Assembly (NCBI GenBank): GCA_964501655.1
Contig: CAZCTN010000012.1
Coordinates: 13,118-77,117 of the forward strand
Reading direction: 5' to 3'
DNA length: 64,000 nt
Source: JAAYJK01 sp964501655
GTDB lineage: Bacteria > Bacillota > Syntrophomonadia > Syntrophomonadales > Syntrophomonadaceae
Part shown: positions 43,315 to 52,915 of the stretch, piece after piece
How positions within the stretch are numbered: the stretch's first letter is position 1
How the letters are laid out: each line of letters opens with the position of its first letter
Made by a program: the position numbers and the translations under genes
The notes under the pieces: model-generated
The model's input: only the letters and a program-made list of their open reading frames with translations
The model's database searches: none
What the model was told of the DNA's origin: nothing

Positions 43315-43343
43315 ATAGTATTGGATATTTGGCGCTTTGTCAA
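43315..43343 (-). promoter_or_regulatory. Promoter for the activase-like gene
   Basis: Minus strand: TTGACA (43338-43343, perfect), 17 bases and TACTAT (43315-43320), placing the start near 43308. Confidence 0.7.
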
Positions 43344-43358
43344 TTACATGTTCAATAA

Positions 43359-43387
43359 TTGACCTGGAGCACACTATTGTATATGAT
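43359..43387 (+). promoter_or_regulatory. Promoter for the tetR gene
   Basis: TTGACC (43359-43364), 17 bases and TATGAT (43382-43387), immediately followed by operator 2. Confidence 0.75.
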
Positions 43388-43390
43388 ATG

Positions 43391-43408
43391 TTTAAAGCAG
43401 TGTTTAAA
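43391..43408. promoter_or_regulatory. Operator 2 (over the tetR start point)
   Basis: TTTAAAGCAGTGTTTAAA has TTTAAA arms and the same core as operator 1. It overlaps the predicted transcription start, a position suited to autorepression. Confidence 0.65.
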
Positions 43409-43428
43409 ACAAGAATGGATGAGTAATT

Positions 43429-44034
43429 ATGTCACAACAGCAGTATACTCACACGAAAAAGAAAATACTCGATGCTACCCTGGAAATTATCGGCCGAGAG
43501 GGATTCTACAACGTAACGGTTAGAAAGGTGGCTTCATTGGCCGGGGTTAATGTGGCAGCCATCAATTATCACTTTGGCAGCAAAGAACTGCTCATAAGCC
43601 AAGCCTTGCACAATATCACCGAGCAGTTGAAGCATTCCTTCGATGTTCTGCAGCAAGAAGACCTGCCTCCCCAGGACCGTTTGCATGCCTTTCTGAGTAA
43701 TTATGCTATGACTATCACCAGGTACCCGGATGTAATCAAGAATTATATCATGCAATCCATTTGCGATTATGGATTTAGCGGCGAGTATGAAAACTTTATT
43801 AACGATTATGGTTATAAAATGATAAGGAATACCATTATGGAGATAAGACCCGAAGATAGCGAAATAGTAATAGATATAATAATTATGCAGATGATGGGAG
43901 GAATGGCATTTCCTATTCTGGTAGCCAATCGCGCTATCGCCCTGAAAGAGTTTGACTATACCCACCACGAAGCTAGGAAGCAATTTGTGGATATTCTGTT
44001 GGACAGCATCCTGCCATCACCGCCCATAAATTGA
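43429..44034 (+). CDS. TetR-family transcriptional regulator
   Basis: A 201-residue one-component regulator. The N-terminal HTH (residues 9-55: KKKILDATLEIIGREGFYNV, VRKVASLAGVNVAAINYHFGSK) is the classic TetR DNA-binding domain. The C-terminal ligand domain (60-195) resembles those of regulators with a CoA or acyl-like ligand, but this is only an inference from its context. It is divergent from the 1443-residue activase, with two near-identical operators in the intergenic region, one over each start point. A weak GGATGAG lies before the ATG. It most likely represses both itself and the activase. Confidence 0.9.
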   Translation: MSQQQYTHTKKKILDATLEIIGREGFYNVTVRKVASLAGVNVAAINYHFGSKELLISQALHNITEQLKHSFDVLQQEDLPPQDRLHAFLSNYAMTITRYPDVIKNYIMQSICDYGFSGEYENFINDYGYKMIRNTIMEIRPEDSEIVIDIIIMQMMGGMAFPILVANRAIALKEFDYTHHEARKQFVDILLDSILPSPPIN

Positions 44035-44045
44035 CAGGTCAAAGA

Positions 44046-44063
44046 GATAAGCATATGTTTATC
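44046..44063. repeat. Near-perfect palindrome after tetR
   Basis: GATAAGCATATGTTTATC, one mismatch from perfect, just after the tetR stop and before the converging aminotransferase. CATATG recurs at 44106. Could be a weak hairpin or a protein site. Confidence 0.35.
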
Positions 44064-44177
44064 GGCCTCAATGCCAAATAGCGGGCACTATCGTTATCAC
44101 TAAGCATATGATGGTATGGCGCGAATGCAGTAAATGTTAATGGCTGACTTCTATCTCCAGGTTATAGCCATATCAAA

Positions 44178-45329
44178 TTACCCTCTGGACAAGAATTCTT
44201 CCAGTCGATTCATACCCTCTTCTATATTAGCCAGCGAATTGGCATAAGACAATCGCAGGTAGCCTTCGCAGTTCCTTCCGAAATCAATGCCGGGGGTAAC
44301 CGCAACCCCAGCTTGAGCCAAGATGTCATAGGCAAAAGTATATGAATCATCAGTAAATCGCTTCACATTGGCCAGTATGTAGAATGCTCCGGTAGGATCT
44401 GCCTGGCAGTTGATTCCCGCCTGTTTTAAACGCTTTAGCAGGTATTTTCTCCTCTGGTTGTAGGTTTCTTTCATCCTGGCGACATCACCGTCACAGTATC
44501 TCAGCGCAGTGATTGCGGCTGTTTGCGCAAACGAAGCGGCACAAATAAACAGATTTTGCTGCAGTTTCTGCATTATTTTAATGTATTGTGGCGGTGCAAT
44601 AAGATAACCCAGTCTCCATCCGGTCATGGCATATAGTTTGGAAAAACCATTCACTACAAAGGCATCCCGGGTATATTCAAGTATACTGTGTTCCTCACCC
44701 TCGTAGACCAGGCCATGATATATTTCATCTGATATAATGGTCTGTCCCAGAAGAGAGAGATTATGCAGTTCATTAGAACTCATTACCATTCCAGTGGGGT
44801 TGCCGGGTGAATTACAAATAATGGCTCTGGTGTCAGGACTCATGGCTCCCTTTACATCCTCCAGACGGTACTGGAAGTCGTTTTCCTCCTTAACCGGAAC
44901 AAACACCGGTTTGCCTTCCAGATAATTGATAAAATTAGGGTAACAGGCATAATAAGGATCAGGCAGAATTATTTCTTCACCCCGATCAATCAGCACCGAT
45001 AATATAAGCAAAAAGGCCGGTGAGGTGCCGGAAGTGACAATTATCTGCTCGGGAGATATCTCCACCCGATATTTTCTGTTGTAATAAGCGCAGATTTCCT
45101 CCCTCAGTTCCTGCTTGCCCAGGCTATGGGTATAATGGGTATCATGATTTTTCATAGCCGCCATAGCAGCCTCTATGATGGGTTCGGGAGTATCCAAGTC
45201 CGGTTCTCCTATTTCCAGATGTACAATATCTCTGCCTTCTGACTCCATTTGTTTTGCTTTCTCCAGCACATCCATGACAATAAACGAAGATATTTGCTTT
45301 GTTCTGCGGTTCAATCCTTCTTTTGACAT
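44178..45329 (-). CDS. PLP-dependent aminotransferase, class I/II
   Basis: Fold-type I aminotransferase of the AspC/AlaA-like group, transferring amino groups between amino acids and 2-oxo acids. The PLP lysine is in VNGFSKLYAMTGWRLGY; the cofactor-anchoring NSPGNPTG, SDEIYHGLVY and GYLRLSYANS are all present. Length (383 residues) is normal. The substrate is not predictable. The start at 45329 is preferred to an upstream GTG (45344), because AGGTGG is then 11 bases away, instead of overlapping. It follows the trypsin-like protease with a 22-base gap, so the two are probably co-transcribed. Confidence 0.92.
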   Translation of the reverse strand: MSKEGLNRRTKQISSFIVMDVLEKAKQMESEGRDIVHLEIGEPDLDTPEPIIEAAMAAMKNHDTHYTHSLGKQELREEICAYYNRKYRVEISPEQIIVTSGTSPAFLLILSVLIDRGEEIILPDPYYACYPNFINYLEGKPVFVPVKEENDFQYRLEDVKGAMSPDTRAIICNSPGNPTGMVMSSNELHNLSLLGQTIISDEIYHGLVYEGEEHSILEYTRDAFVVNGFSKLYAMTGWRLGYLIAPPQYIKIMQKLQQNLFICAASFAQTAAITALRYCDGDVARMKETYNQRRKYLLKRLKQAGINCQADPTGAFYILANVKRFTDDSYTFAYDILAQAGVAVTPGIDFGRNCEGYLRLSYANSLANIEEGMNRLEEFLSRG

Positions 45330-45351
45330 TTCTGCTTCTACCACCTTTGAT

Positions 45352-46140
45352 TTAATTGAATTCCCTCGAACCAGGGAGCGGTAAATATTCCCGAAAATAA
45401 TCCATGGGGTAAGCCAGGGTATGATTGCTGCTATTATGCTCCTCTGAACCGGAAGTCACCGCATATACTACCCCCAGCACCTCCCCCTCACTGCTTAGCA
45501 CGGGACTTCCGCTGTTCCCAGGCTGGCAGTCTATGTCCAGCAGCATGACCGGTATATCGCGGGCATTATAATGTCCTACCAACGGCCCCTGAAGAATTAT
45601 CTTATGAAAGCCTTTCGGATTGCCTATTACTGATACTATATCCCCGGCCAATACCGGAACCGCCCCCTGGTATGCCAGAACATAGGGAAGCCCTTCAGCC
45701 TCAAGTTCAATCCAGACCAGGTCAGCATTTTCAATATAATTAATGTTGCTGGGGTAGAAAACCTGGCCTTCTTCAAATTCTATTTTTATACTTCTGGCAT
45801 TCTCCACAATATGGCGGTTGGTTATTATCAGGCCAGTTGAGGACAAATTAAAACCTGTACCGCTTCTGGACCCGGTATTTAAAGCATCGTCGGCATATGC
45901 TTCAACTGAAACCACCGCAGCCACCGCCCTGCTTAGAGCCGCGTTGTCCTGGAGATTGGCCCGGTTTTTCAGGAAATCCAGGCTGCCATTCACCAGCAGA
46001 ATTATTTGCGGGAAGGAAAAAATAATAAAAGCCAGCAGTACCATTCCTGCCAATACTTTATAAGCCGGATTTCTTTTTTTATATTGACTATCTTCCAATT
46101 CATCTTGATTATTCTTACCGTAATGCTCTTCCCAATTCAA
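45352..46140 (-). CDS. Membrane-anchored trypsin-like serine protease without a PDZ domain
   Basis: An N-terminal cytoplasmic tail and a single membrane helix (about residues 28-50) carry an extracytoplasmic S1-type domain. The catalytic residues are visible in ITNRHIVE (His), ENADLVWIEL (Asp) and QPGNSGSPV (Ser). It lacks the PDZ domain of HtrA enzymes and is shorter (262 residues). Such proteases may trim or degrade envelope proteins; no target is apparent. The start is TTG at 46140, with AGGAG 8 bases upstream and no ATG in frame nearby. It is first of a likely operon with the aminotransferase, whose functional link is unclear. Confidence 0.85.
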   Translation of the reverse strand: MNWEEHYGKNNQDELEDSQYKKRNPAYKVLAGMVLLAFIIFSFPQIILLVNGSLDFLKNRANLQDNAALSRAVAAVVSVEAYADDALNTGSRSGTGFNLSSTGLIITNRHIVENARSIKIEFEEGQVFYPSNINYIENADLVWIELEAEGLPYVLAYQGAVPVLAGDIVSVIGNPKGFHKIILQGPLVGHYNARDIPVMLLDIDCQPGNSGSPVLSSEGEVLGVVYAVTSGSEEHNSSNHTLAYPMDYFREYLPLPGSREFN

Positions 46141-46389
46141 TGAGGATACTCCTGACTCCGTTATTTGTTGCTGGCCTGAATATTATTATACCTGATGTGA
46201 TCATAACTGGCCGAACTTATTTTCGATTTTGCATTACCTTAAGGTCGGGGGTTCTGGAAAGAGGTAATGGATCATAAAGTGATTTGGGACTATGACTCAG
46301 GTCCTAATCTGGTATAATTTTCTATAGTAGTTGAATTTGCGCAGAGAAATGGTACAAGTACTCCTTTAATATTAATACAGGGAGGAATC

Positions 46390-48957
46390 ATGTTGTTGGA
46401 TCCCCGGTTGTTTAATTCCTGCAATGACCCAATAACCTGTGGTATTGCAGTTTTTTGTGATGGTACTGTCTTCTATGTAAATCAGCGCATGGCAGACATT
46501 CTTTCCTATGATGCCCGGGAAATAGAAAGAATGCCTCTGAACCAGATAGTGCTCGATGATTCATTGCTAAATAGCTTCACTTCGAAGAACAGCTATGCAG
46601 GCCAGGAAGCCTTGCTGATCTCCAAAACCGGCCGGCATATCCCCTGTTGCCTGCTTTCGGTACCGGTTCCGGAAGATGTGGGGTTGGTGGTTATTGCTAT
46701 TGAGAATGCCGGACCCGAGCGGGTTAGGAACCAGCTGGCTTATTTGTCCAGCATTATTCATGATTCGGCCCAGTGTATCATTGGAACTGACCTTACCGGC
46801 AGGATAATAAGCTGGAATAAAGCAGCTTCTGCCGTTTACGGCTACAGTGCCCAGGATGTGACGGGGAGAAATATATCCATTATTATGCCTCCCGATATCA
46901 GTTTTTCCTTGCTAAACCGGATAATTAACGGGGAATCGGTATCCAAGCAAAGGGTTTTTGCCTGGACCAAACAGGGATTGCTGGTCAATATCGAACTGAG
47001 CATTTCGCCTATCAAGGATGACCATTCCAAAGTACAAGGGATTTCCTTTATCAGTCGTGATATCAGCATGGAAATACTGGCTGAAAAGAAAATATTTCAT
47101 CAGGCTCGAATGCTGGAAGCAGTCAATGATTCCATCCTGGGAGTTGATTTTGAAGGAAAAATCATCTACTGGAACCATGGCTCACAGCTTATGTTCGGCT
47201 GGAAGTCTGAAGATATGCTGGGAAAACCATATTCAATGCTGCTGGTTGATGAAGATGATGATGAATTGTTTAACAATCTCCAGCAAACCGATACCGGGCA
47301 GTGGGAAGGGGTAAAAAGAGTCATTACCAGAGATGCTGATAAAAAGTACGCTCGTATGTCCATCAATACCATTTATGATGAAAACGCTAAGCCAAACTTT
47401 CTGGTTATTGTATTTACTGATATCAGCGAAATTATTGAAGCCCGAATCAAGGCAGAAGAAGCGGTACGGTTCAAAACCGACTTTATAAATCACATCAGTC
47501 ATGAAATCCGAACTCCTATGAGCAGTGTAATAGGATACACGGAGCTTATGAAGGAGGATAAGCTGGATCGTAAGGATAGAAAATATTTACAGGGTATTAA
47601 ACAAAGTGCCGGTCAGTTATTGGATTTGATTAATGATTTTTTGGATCTCTCCAAAATCGAGGCCAACAGCATGTTGCTGGATGAAGTATCCTTTGACATT
47701 GAGGAACTAATTTATTCTGGATTGAAGGTGTTTGAACCCACTATTAGGAAAAAGCGGCTTGATATAAGCATTGATATCGATAATAACGTTCCTGCTCGGC
47801 TGTGGGGGGACAAGGTTAGAATAAGACAGGTATACAATAACCTGCTTTCCAATGCAGTGAAATTTACCCCAGCGGGAGGCATAAAGGTTGAGGTCAGGTT
47901 AGTCTCTCCGGTCTCAGATCATAGTCAGGCTATTCTGTCTATAGGCATAATTGACAGCGGAATTGGCATTCCGGTTGACCAAATGGGTGATATTTTTACC
48001 CCCTTTACCCAGGTTAATGGTTCCAGTAATGCAGAGTATGGGGGTACGGGCCTGGGTTTGACCATTAGCAAGCGCCTCATTGAATTAATGCAGGGGTCAA
48101 TCAGTGTAGAATCTAATCCCGGCCAGGGTTCGCGGTTTGAGTTTACCCTGACCCTAAAGTATCCTGACACCCAGGATACTACATTGGATCTGAGAAACAA
48201 GGATATTATGTCCCGCCGTATTCTCTTACTGGTAAGTGAGCAGGAGGATGTGATTGACCAGTTTAATCAATATTGTCGAGAAGCAGATCTAATGCTGGTA
48301 ACTATTAATTATGAAAAGAATTACCATTCTGCGGTAAATTTCTATCAGCCTCGGGCGATAATCGTCGATTTGGACCATAACGATAACAAGCTGGAATTAT
48401 TAAGGACTTTAAAAAAACTAAGTGATATAGACAAAACTCTTCTGCTGGTATACTCTAATTGCATGAGTAAAGAGGAAATCCATAGATACGGGGGCAGCGT
48501 TTTGATAGCTGGTTCATATTCCGGACTGATACAGGTGCTGGAGGATAAAAGTCCGGAAGAGCAAATAAGAACCGAGATTCCCCCGAATTATCCCCTGGTA
48601 CTGGTTTTTGACAAGGACTCTATCAACCTGAAACTGTTATCCACTGCTTTACAGAATTCTGGACTCTATACCTGCAGTGCCTGTGAGCATTTAGACGCTA
48701 CTCATTACCTGGATAATAACCAGATTGGCATACTGCTAATAGATATGGACATGGTGGACATGAACCCGGATTGGCTGCACCAGGTTGTCAATCAATATCC
48801 TCATTTGGCTCTGATAGGACTGAGAAAGAACGATTTCCAGTATCATCCCAGCATAAACACTTATGTGAAACAGCCCTATTCAACCCAGGCCTTGCTGGCC
48901 GCAATAGATAATGCTTTGATCTTAAACCATATAGGGAGTGATGATATAGATGCGTAA
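46390..48957 (+). CDS. PAS-domain hybrid histidine kinase with two C-terminal receiver-like domains
   Basis: An 855-residue cytosolic sensor kinase. Three PAS domains span residues about 10-110, 118-240 and 242-360. HisKA has the phospho-accepting histidine in FINHISHEIRTPMSSVIGY (about 375-395), and the HATPase (about 475-605) has NNLLSNAVKFTP, DSGIGIP and GGTGLGLTIS. The last 250 residues hold two receiver-like folds (about 612-725, 728-850) with ILLIDMDMVD and YVKQPYS in the second; the phospho-acceptor set looks partial, so they may act as pseudo-receivers. GGGAGG lies before the ATG. It overlaps the next gene by 8 bases, forming a two-component pair. Confidence 0.9.
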   Translation: MLLDPRLFNSCNDPITCGIAVFCDGTVFYVNQRMADILSYDAREIERMPLNQIVLDDSLLNSFTSKNSYAGQEALLISKTGRHIPCCLLSVPVPEDVGLVVIAIENAGPERVRNQLAYLSSIIHDSAQCIIGTDLTGRIISWNKAASAVYGYSAQDVTGRNISIIMPPDISFSLLNRIINGESVSKQRVFAWTKQGLLVNIELSISPIKDDHSKVQGISFISRDISMEILAEKKIFHQARMLEAVNDSILGVDFEGKIIYWNHGSQLMFGWKSEDMLGKPYSMLLVDEDDDELFNNLQQTDTGQWEGVKRVITRDADKKYARMSINTIYDENAKPNFLVIVFTDISEIIEARIKAEEAVRFKTDFINHISHEIRTPMSSVIGYTELMKEDKLDRKDRKYLQGIKQSAGQLLDLINDFLDLSKIEANSMLLDEVSFDIEELIYSGLKVFEPTIRKKRLDISIDIDNNVPARLWGDKVRIRQVYNNLLSNAVKFTPAGGIKVEVRLVSPVSDHSQAILSIGIIDSGIGIPVDQMGDIFTPFTQVNGSSNAEYGGTGLGLTISKRLIELMQGSISVESNPGQGSRFEFTLTLKYPDTQDTTLDLRNKDIMSRRILLLVSEQEDVIDQFNQYCREADLMLVTINYEKNYHSAVNFYQPRAIIVDLDHNDNKLELLRTLKKLSDIDKTLLLVYSNCMSKEEIHRYGGSVLIAGSYSGLIQVLEDKSPEEQIRTEIPPNYPLVLVFDKDSINLKLLSTALQNSGLYTCSACEHLDATHYLDNNQIGILLIDMDMVDMNPDWLHQVVNQYPHLALIGLRKNDFQYHPSINTYVKQPYSTQALLAAIDNALILNHIGSDDIDA

Positions 48958-49915
48958 ACGAAGAATCCTGATAATTGATGATGAGGAAAGTATAAGAAGC
49001 CTGCTGAAATCATCACTGGTTAATGAGGGTTATGATGTAATAACGGCCTCGGATGGTATCGAGGGATTTGATAAAGCGGTAATCCTTCCTCCGGACATGA
49101 TCTTGCTGGACATTATGATGCCGGATGTTAATGGATATCAGGTATTGCAGCGTTTAAACCAGGATCACAGAACCACGGGGATTCCCGTTCTTCTTCTAAC
49201 CGCCAAGGCAGATGGGGAGGAAAGGGTTTATGGATTGGAAGCGGGAGCAGTAGACTATATCACTAAACCCTTTTATCTGCGAGAAGTCATAGCCAGAATG
49301 AGAATACATCTTCGTCTCAAGGAATGCGAGGAAGAACTGACCAGAAAAAACCAGGTTCTGGAGGAATATTCCGACCTGCTGCTGCAGCTCAACGCCAGAC
49401 TGGAAGAAATGGCTCGCATGGATGAACTTACTCAGATATGGAACCGCAGGGCTTTTAATGAACAGATGAACAATACTCACAATTTTTCGGTCAGGTATTT
49501 GCGGCCTTACAGCCTTATCATAATAGATTTGGATCATTTTAAACCCTACAATGATATGTATGGACACCAGCAGGGAGATTTTATTCTGAAGAAGGTAGCA
49601 CAAACCATAAAGACTGCCTGCCGTGAAACTGACTTTGTAGCCAGGTATGGTGGCGAGGAAATCGTGGTGCTGCTAATGGAAACCGATGAAGAATCCAGTT
49701 ATATCATAGCTCGCAGAATAATCAACTCGGTAGAAAAGCTGGATATCAAACATGAAGGAAATCCGATTTATGGAAAGGTTACCGTCAGTGCCGGGGTGGC
49801 AAACTACTCTCCTTACAAAAGCCTGGACAGAGAATGGGAAACCGTATTAAAACGAGCTGATGATGCGCTGTATACGGCGAAAAACCAGGGCCGCAACCGG
49901 GTATACAAAAAGTAA
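48950..49915 (+). CDS. Response regulator with GGDEF diguanylate cyclase output
   Basis: The receiver domain (residues 1-120) has the acidic pocket IIDDEES, phospho-acceptor D in MILLDIMMPDV, and TAKADGEERVYGLEAGAVDYITKPF with the conserved Lys. A coiled-coil linker (122-155) leads to a GGDEF domain (about 158-318). The active-site motif is GGEEI in ARYGGEEIVVLL, and RETD five residues before it is a product-inhibition I-site. It should make cyclic di-GMP on phosphorylation by the upstream kinase, whose gene overlaps its start by 8 bases. Targets of c-di-GMP in this window are not evident. Confidence 0.93.
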   Translation: MRKRRILIIDDEESIRSLLKSSLVNEGYDVITASDGIEGFDKAVILPPDMILLDIMMPDVNGYQVLQRLNQDHRTTGIPVLLLTAKADGEERVYGLEAGAVDYITKPFYLREVIARMRIHLRLKECEEELTRKNQVLEEYSDLLLQLNARLEEMARMDELTQIWNRRAFNEQMNNTHNFSVRYLRPYSLIIIDLDHFKPYNDMYGHQQGDFILKKVAQTIKTACRETDFVARYGGEEIVVLLMETDEESSYIIARRIINSVEKLDIKHEGNPIYGKVTVSAGVANYSPYKSLDREWETVLKRADDALYTAKNQGRNRVYKK

Positions 49916-49956
49916 TTAGGCCGGAAATATCAGTGGAAAGTTCTGCCCTGGTTCAT

Positions 49957-51702
49957 TTATGTATAATGGGTATCAGCCAGCTGGATGGTTCGACAATTCT
50001 TGCTGCCTGGCTGGTAAATGAATACTACCGGCAGATAGACTGCCTCTTCCCGGGCGTGACGGGACAAATATAAATACTCCAAATGAGCATATTTTCTCAT
50101 TTCTCTCAGGCTTTTACCACTCATTTCCGGTACATAGGCCTTTACAAAAGCTTCATCAGTTAATAAGGAATTAAGGTGCTGTACGGCTTCTTCCGGCCGG
50201 CAGCGGGAGAAATGTTTCGGAACCTTGTACACTCGATGGTTGCACAGATAGTCATATTTTATCCACTCACTCACCCTTTCCTGATGGGCAGCATGTTCTT
50301 CCTGTATGAACTGAGATAAAGCTATATATAAGGCATCCCTTCCCTGAGGACGACAGTATAAACAGTTTCTTCTCCAGAAGCCGGTAAATTCCTCCAACAT
50401 TTTGAAAGCATGGCCCTTATAGATTCGATCAACAATGTATGCCAGGGAGTTTCTCACCAGGCCGGAATTGTAATATTGATCAACCAGGTCTTCAATATCC
50501 TCCAATCTGCACAAATCATCATAACTCATATATAAATTGGACAATATCTGATAAGGGGGCTGAGTCTGAAAACGATAAGCATACTGATCTTTCTCCTGGT
50601 ATATCCGAGACCCTTTGAGCAGTTTAAGGAATCCCAACTGTATGACATCAGGCTGAAGGTGATACACCTGATTAAAGGATTGGCCAAATCGATGGTAATC
50701 CTCGTAGGGCAACCCAGCAATTAAGTCCAGATGCAGGTGTATGTTGTTAAAGGATTTGATTCTGGATATGTTTTCAGACAGACGTTCCCAGTTGCAGGTT
50801 CGGTTTACCGCCTTTAAAGCCTGGGGACAGGTGGATTGCACGCCAACCTCAAAGTCGAAAACCCCGGGCGGAACCTGGGCCAGAAAACTGAGCCCGGCCT
50901 CGGTAAACAAATCCGCACATACTTCCAGGTGAAATGTAGTAGTCCGTTTTTCTCCCATTTCATCCAGGATAAACTGCATCAATTCCAGGGAGCGTTTTTC
51001 ATTGCTGTTAAAGGTGCGATCGACAAATTTCACCTTCGTTACTCCCTGCTCAATCAAACAGCTCAAATCTCTTTTTACCCTATCCAACGGGAAATACCTT
51101 ACTCCTTTAAAAGTAGAGGAAATGCAGTAACTGCAATTGAAGGGGCAGCCCCGGGAGGTTTCATAATAAACCATCTTATCCTTATAGAAAGCCATATCCC
51201 CCCGGTAAGGAGAAGGAACCAGCGATAGATCATCAATTAACGGACGGGATTCATTGCTAATAATATCGCCGCCGCTTCTGAGTACGGTTCCGGCCAGCTC
51301 GGAATAATCTCCCCCGACATAGATATATTCCAGCAGCTCTCTCAGAGTCTGCTCCCCTTCCCCGCTGATAATTACATCTATAGCCGGATTGTTCTTCAGC
51401 AGTTTTTCGCTGGCAAAAGACACCTCCGGACCTCCCAGTACCAAAATACAGGCAGGGTCCAGTTGCCTGTAATCCCGGCAAATATCCAGTATCTGCCGTA
51501 TATTCCAGATGTAAGATGAAAAGCATAACACGGTGGGCCGGATATGATGGATCTCGGCCAATATGCTGCCATATCTGTCGTTAATAGTAAACTCGCGCCA
51601 TTGCAGATTCCAGCGCTGATCCCGGCAGCTTTCCCGCAGGTAGGCCAGGGCCAGTGAAGAATGAGTATACCTGGCGTTCATGGTTGTCAGCAGTATTTTC
51701 AT
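49957..51702 (-). CDS. Cobalamin-binding radical SAM protein (DUF4080 type)
   Basis: The protein has an N-terminal B12-binding fold (about residues 1-130: ILLTTMNARYTHSSLAL, LCFSSYIWNIRQ, ILVLGGPEVSF). A radical SAM core (about 165-400) follows, with the [4Fe-4S] triad in ETSRGCPFNCSYC. A C-terminal domain (400-581) matches the DUF4080-type extension. Such enzymes use SAM radicals, often for methylation or rearrangement, with unknown substrate in this family. Length (581 residues) fits. The B12-binding histidine motif (DxHxxG) is not obvious, so cobalamin binding may be of the base-off type without it. Convergent with the diguanylate cyclase gene. Confidence 0.9.
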   Translation of the reverse strand: MKILLTTMNARYTHSSLALAYLRESCRDQRWNLQWREFTINDRYGSILAEIHHIRPTVLCFSSYIWNIRQILDICRDYRQLDPACILVLGGPEVSFASEKLLKNNPAIDVIISGEGEQTLRELLEYIYVGGDYSELAGTVLRSGGDIISNESRPLIDDLSLVPSPYRGDMAFYKDKMVYYETSRGCPFNCSYCISSTFKGVRYFPLDRVKRDLSCLIEQGVTKVKFVDRTFNSNEKRSLELMQFILDEMGEKRTTTFHLEVCADLFTEAGLSFLAQVPPGVFDFEVGVQSTCPQALKAVNRTCNWERLSENISRIKSFNNIHLHLDLIAGLPYEDYHRFGQSFNQVYHLQPDVIQLGFLKLLKGSRIYQEKDQYAYRFQTQPPYQILSNLYMSYDDLCRLEDIEDLVDQYYNSGLVRNSLAYIVDRIYKGHAFKMLEEFTGFWRRNCLYCRPQGRDALYIALSQFIQEEHAAHQERVSEWIKYDYLCNHRVYKVPKHFSRCRPEEAVQHLNSLLTDEAFVKAYVPEMSGKSLREMRKYAHLEYLYLSRHAREEAVYLPVVFIYQPGSKNCRTIQLADTHYT

Positions 51703-51773
51703 TTATAGTATAAATCTCCCTCAGCCAAGACCACAGAGCCAGGATCTAAAACACCTGCCTGATCCCGCGCCCT

Positions 51774-52673
51774 CTATTCCTCTCCAACTATCTTAATCTC
51801 CGGAATCAGATCAACCCCGTGTTTTTCTTTGATTTCCTCCTGGAGGTGCCGGATCAGCTGAATTACGTCCTCAGCCACAGCCTGGCCCTTATTGATGATG
51901 AATCCTGCGTGTTTTCCAGAGACTTGAGCCCCGCCGACAGAAAAACCTTTAAGCCCCAGTTCTTCGATAATCGGACCAACGAAAAAACCCTCCGGCCTTT
52001 TAAAGGTGCTTCCTGCACTGGGGTATTCCAGGGGCTGTTTCTCGCTGCGGCGGCGGGAATATTCAGTCATGGTTGCTGTGATTTCTTCAGGTTTGCCGGG
52101 CTGAAGATGGAGGCGGGCCGCCAGCACGATATAGAATTCTTTTTGAAATATGCTGCTGCGATAACCAAATTCCAGTTCCTCCCGCTTAAAGGTCCGGAAA
52201 TGACCTTCAGAATCTATGGCTGTGACTTCATAGATTATATCCTGCATTTCACCGCCGTAAGCTCCGGCATTCATGACTACTGCGCCGCCCAGGGTGCCCG
52301 GTATGCCCTCTGCAAATTCCAAGCCGCTCAGGCCATGTTTCGCGGCTTTCCAGGCCAGGTCAGACAGGCTGACTCCGGCTTGGGCCAGTATATCTGATCC
52401 GGAAATCTCCAGTTGTTTAAGGCAATTACCCAGTTTAATTACCATCCCCCGAATCCCTTTGTCTCTAACCAGTATATTGCTTCCTTGTCCCAGCAAAAAA
52501 TAAGGGATACTCTTTTCCCGACAGAATTCCAGGGCATTAAGAACCTCATCGATAGTACGGGGCATAACCAGTATATCAGCCGGGCCGCCAATCTGAAAGG
52601 TGGTATATTTTCTCATATCCGCATTCAGGACAATCTGCTCCGGGGATAAGAAATCGTCAAGTTTTGCATACAT
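51774..52673 (-). CDS. murB: UDP-N-acetylenolpyruvoylglucosamine reductase
   Basis: MurB is a FAD and NADPH enzyme that reduces enolpyruvyl-UDP-GlcNAc to UDP-N-acetylmuramate, the second committed step of peptidoglycan synthesis. The FAD-binding stretch (TTFQIGGPADILVMP, LLGQGSNILV, GIPGTLGGAVVMNAGAYGGE) and the type II-specific end (YPSAGSTFKRP, GAQVSGKHAGFIIN, with catalytic serine and histidine segments) are present; 299 residues is the short Firmicute type (type II). GGAG precedes the ATG by 7 bases. A scaffold gap lies just upstream, so its promoter cannot be read. Confidence 0.95.
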   Translation of the reverse strand: MYAKLDDFLSPEQIVLNADMRKYTTFQIGGPADILVMPRTIDEVLNALEFCREKSIPYFLLGQGSNILVRDKGIRGMVIKLGNCLKQLEISGSDILAQAGVSLSDLAWKAAKHGLSGLEFAEGIPGTLGGAVVMNAGAYGGEMQDIIYEVTAIDSEGHFRTFKREELEFGYRSSIFQKEFYIVLAARLHLQPGKPEEITATMTEYSRRRSEKQPLEYPSAGSTFKRPEGFFVGPIIEELGLKGFSVGGAQVSGKHAGFIINKGQAVAEDVIQLIRHLQEEIKEKHGVDLIPEIKIVGEE

Positions 52674-52687
52674 CTGTTATCTCCTGT

Positions 52688-52787
52688 NNNNNNNNNNNNN
52701 NNNNNNNNNNNNNNNNNNNNNNNNNNNNNNNNNNNNNNNNNNNNNNNNNNNNNNNNNNNNNNNNNNNNNNNNNNNNNNNNNNNNNNN
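52688..52787. other. Scaffold gap (100 N)
   Basis: A 100-base placeholder 14 bases upstream of murB and 128 bases before glcD. It hides both divergent promoters and perhaps more. Confidence 0.97.
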
Positions 52788-52915
52788 AAATCAAGCCCGG
52801 ACCATACTTAAGACTATCATCAGTCTAAAATTTACTGGATATAAATATTATTATGCTTTGTGATATAATAGGCATTGATTTGACAAGAAATTTATACCCA
52901 TAAGGGGGAGAAAAT

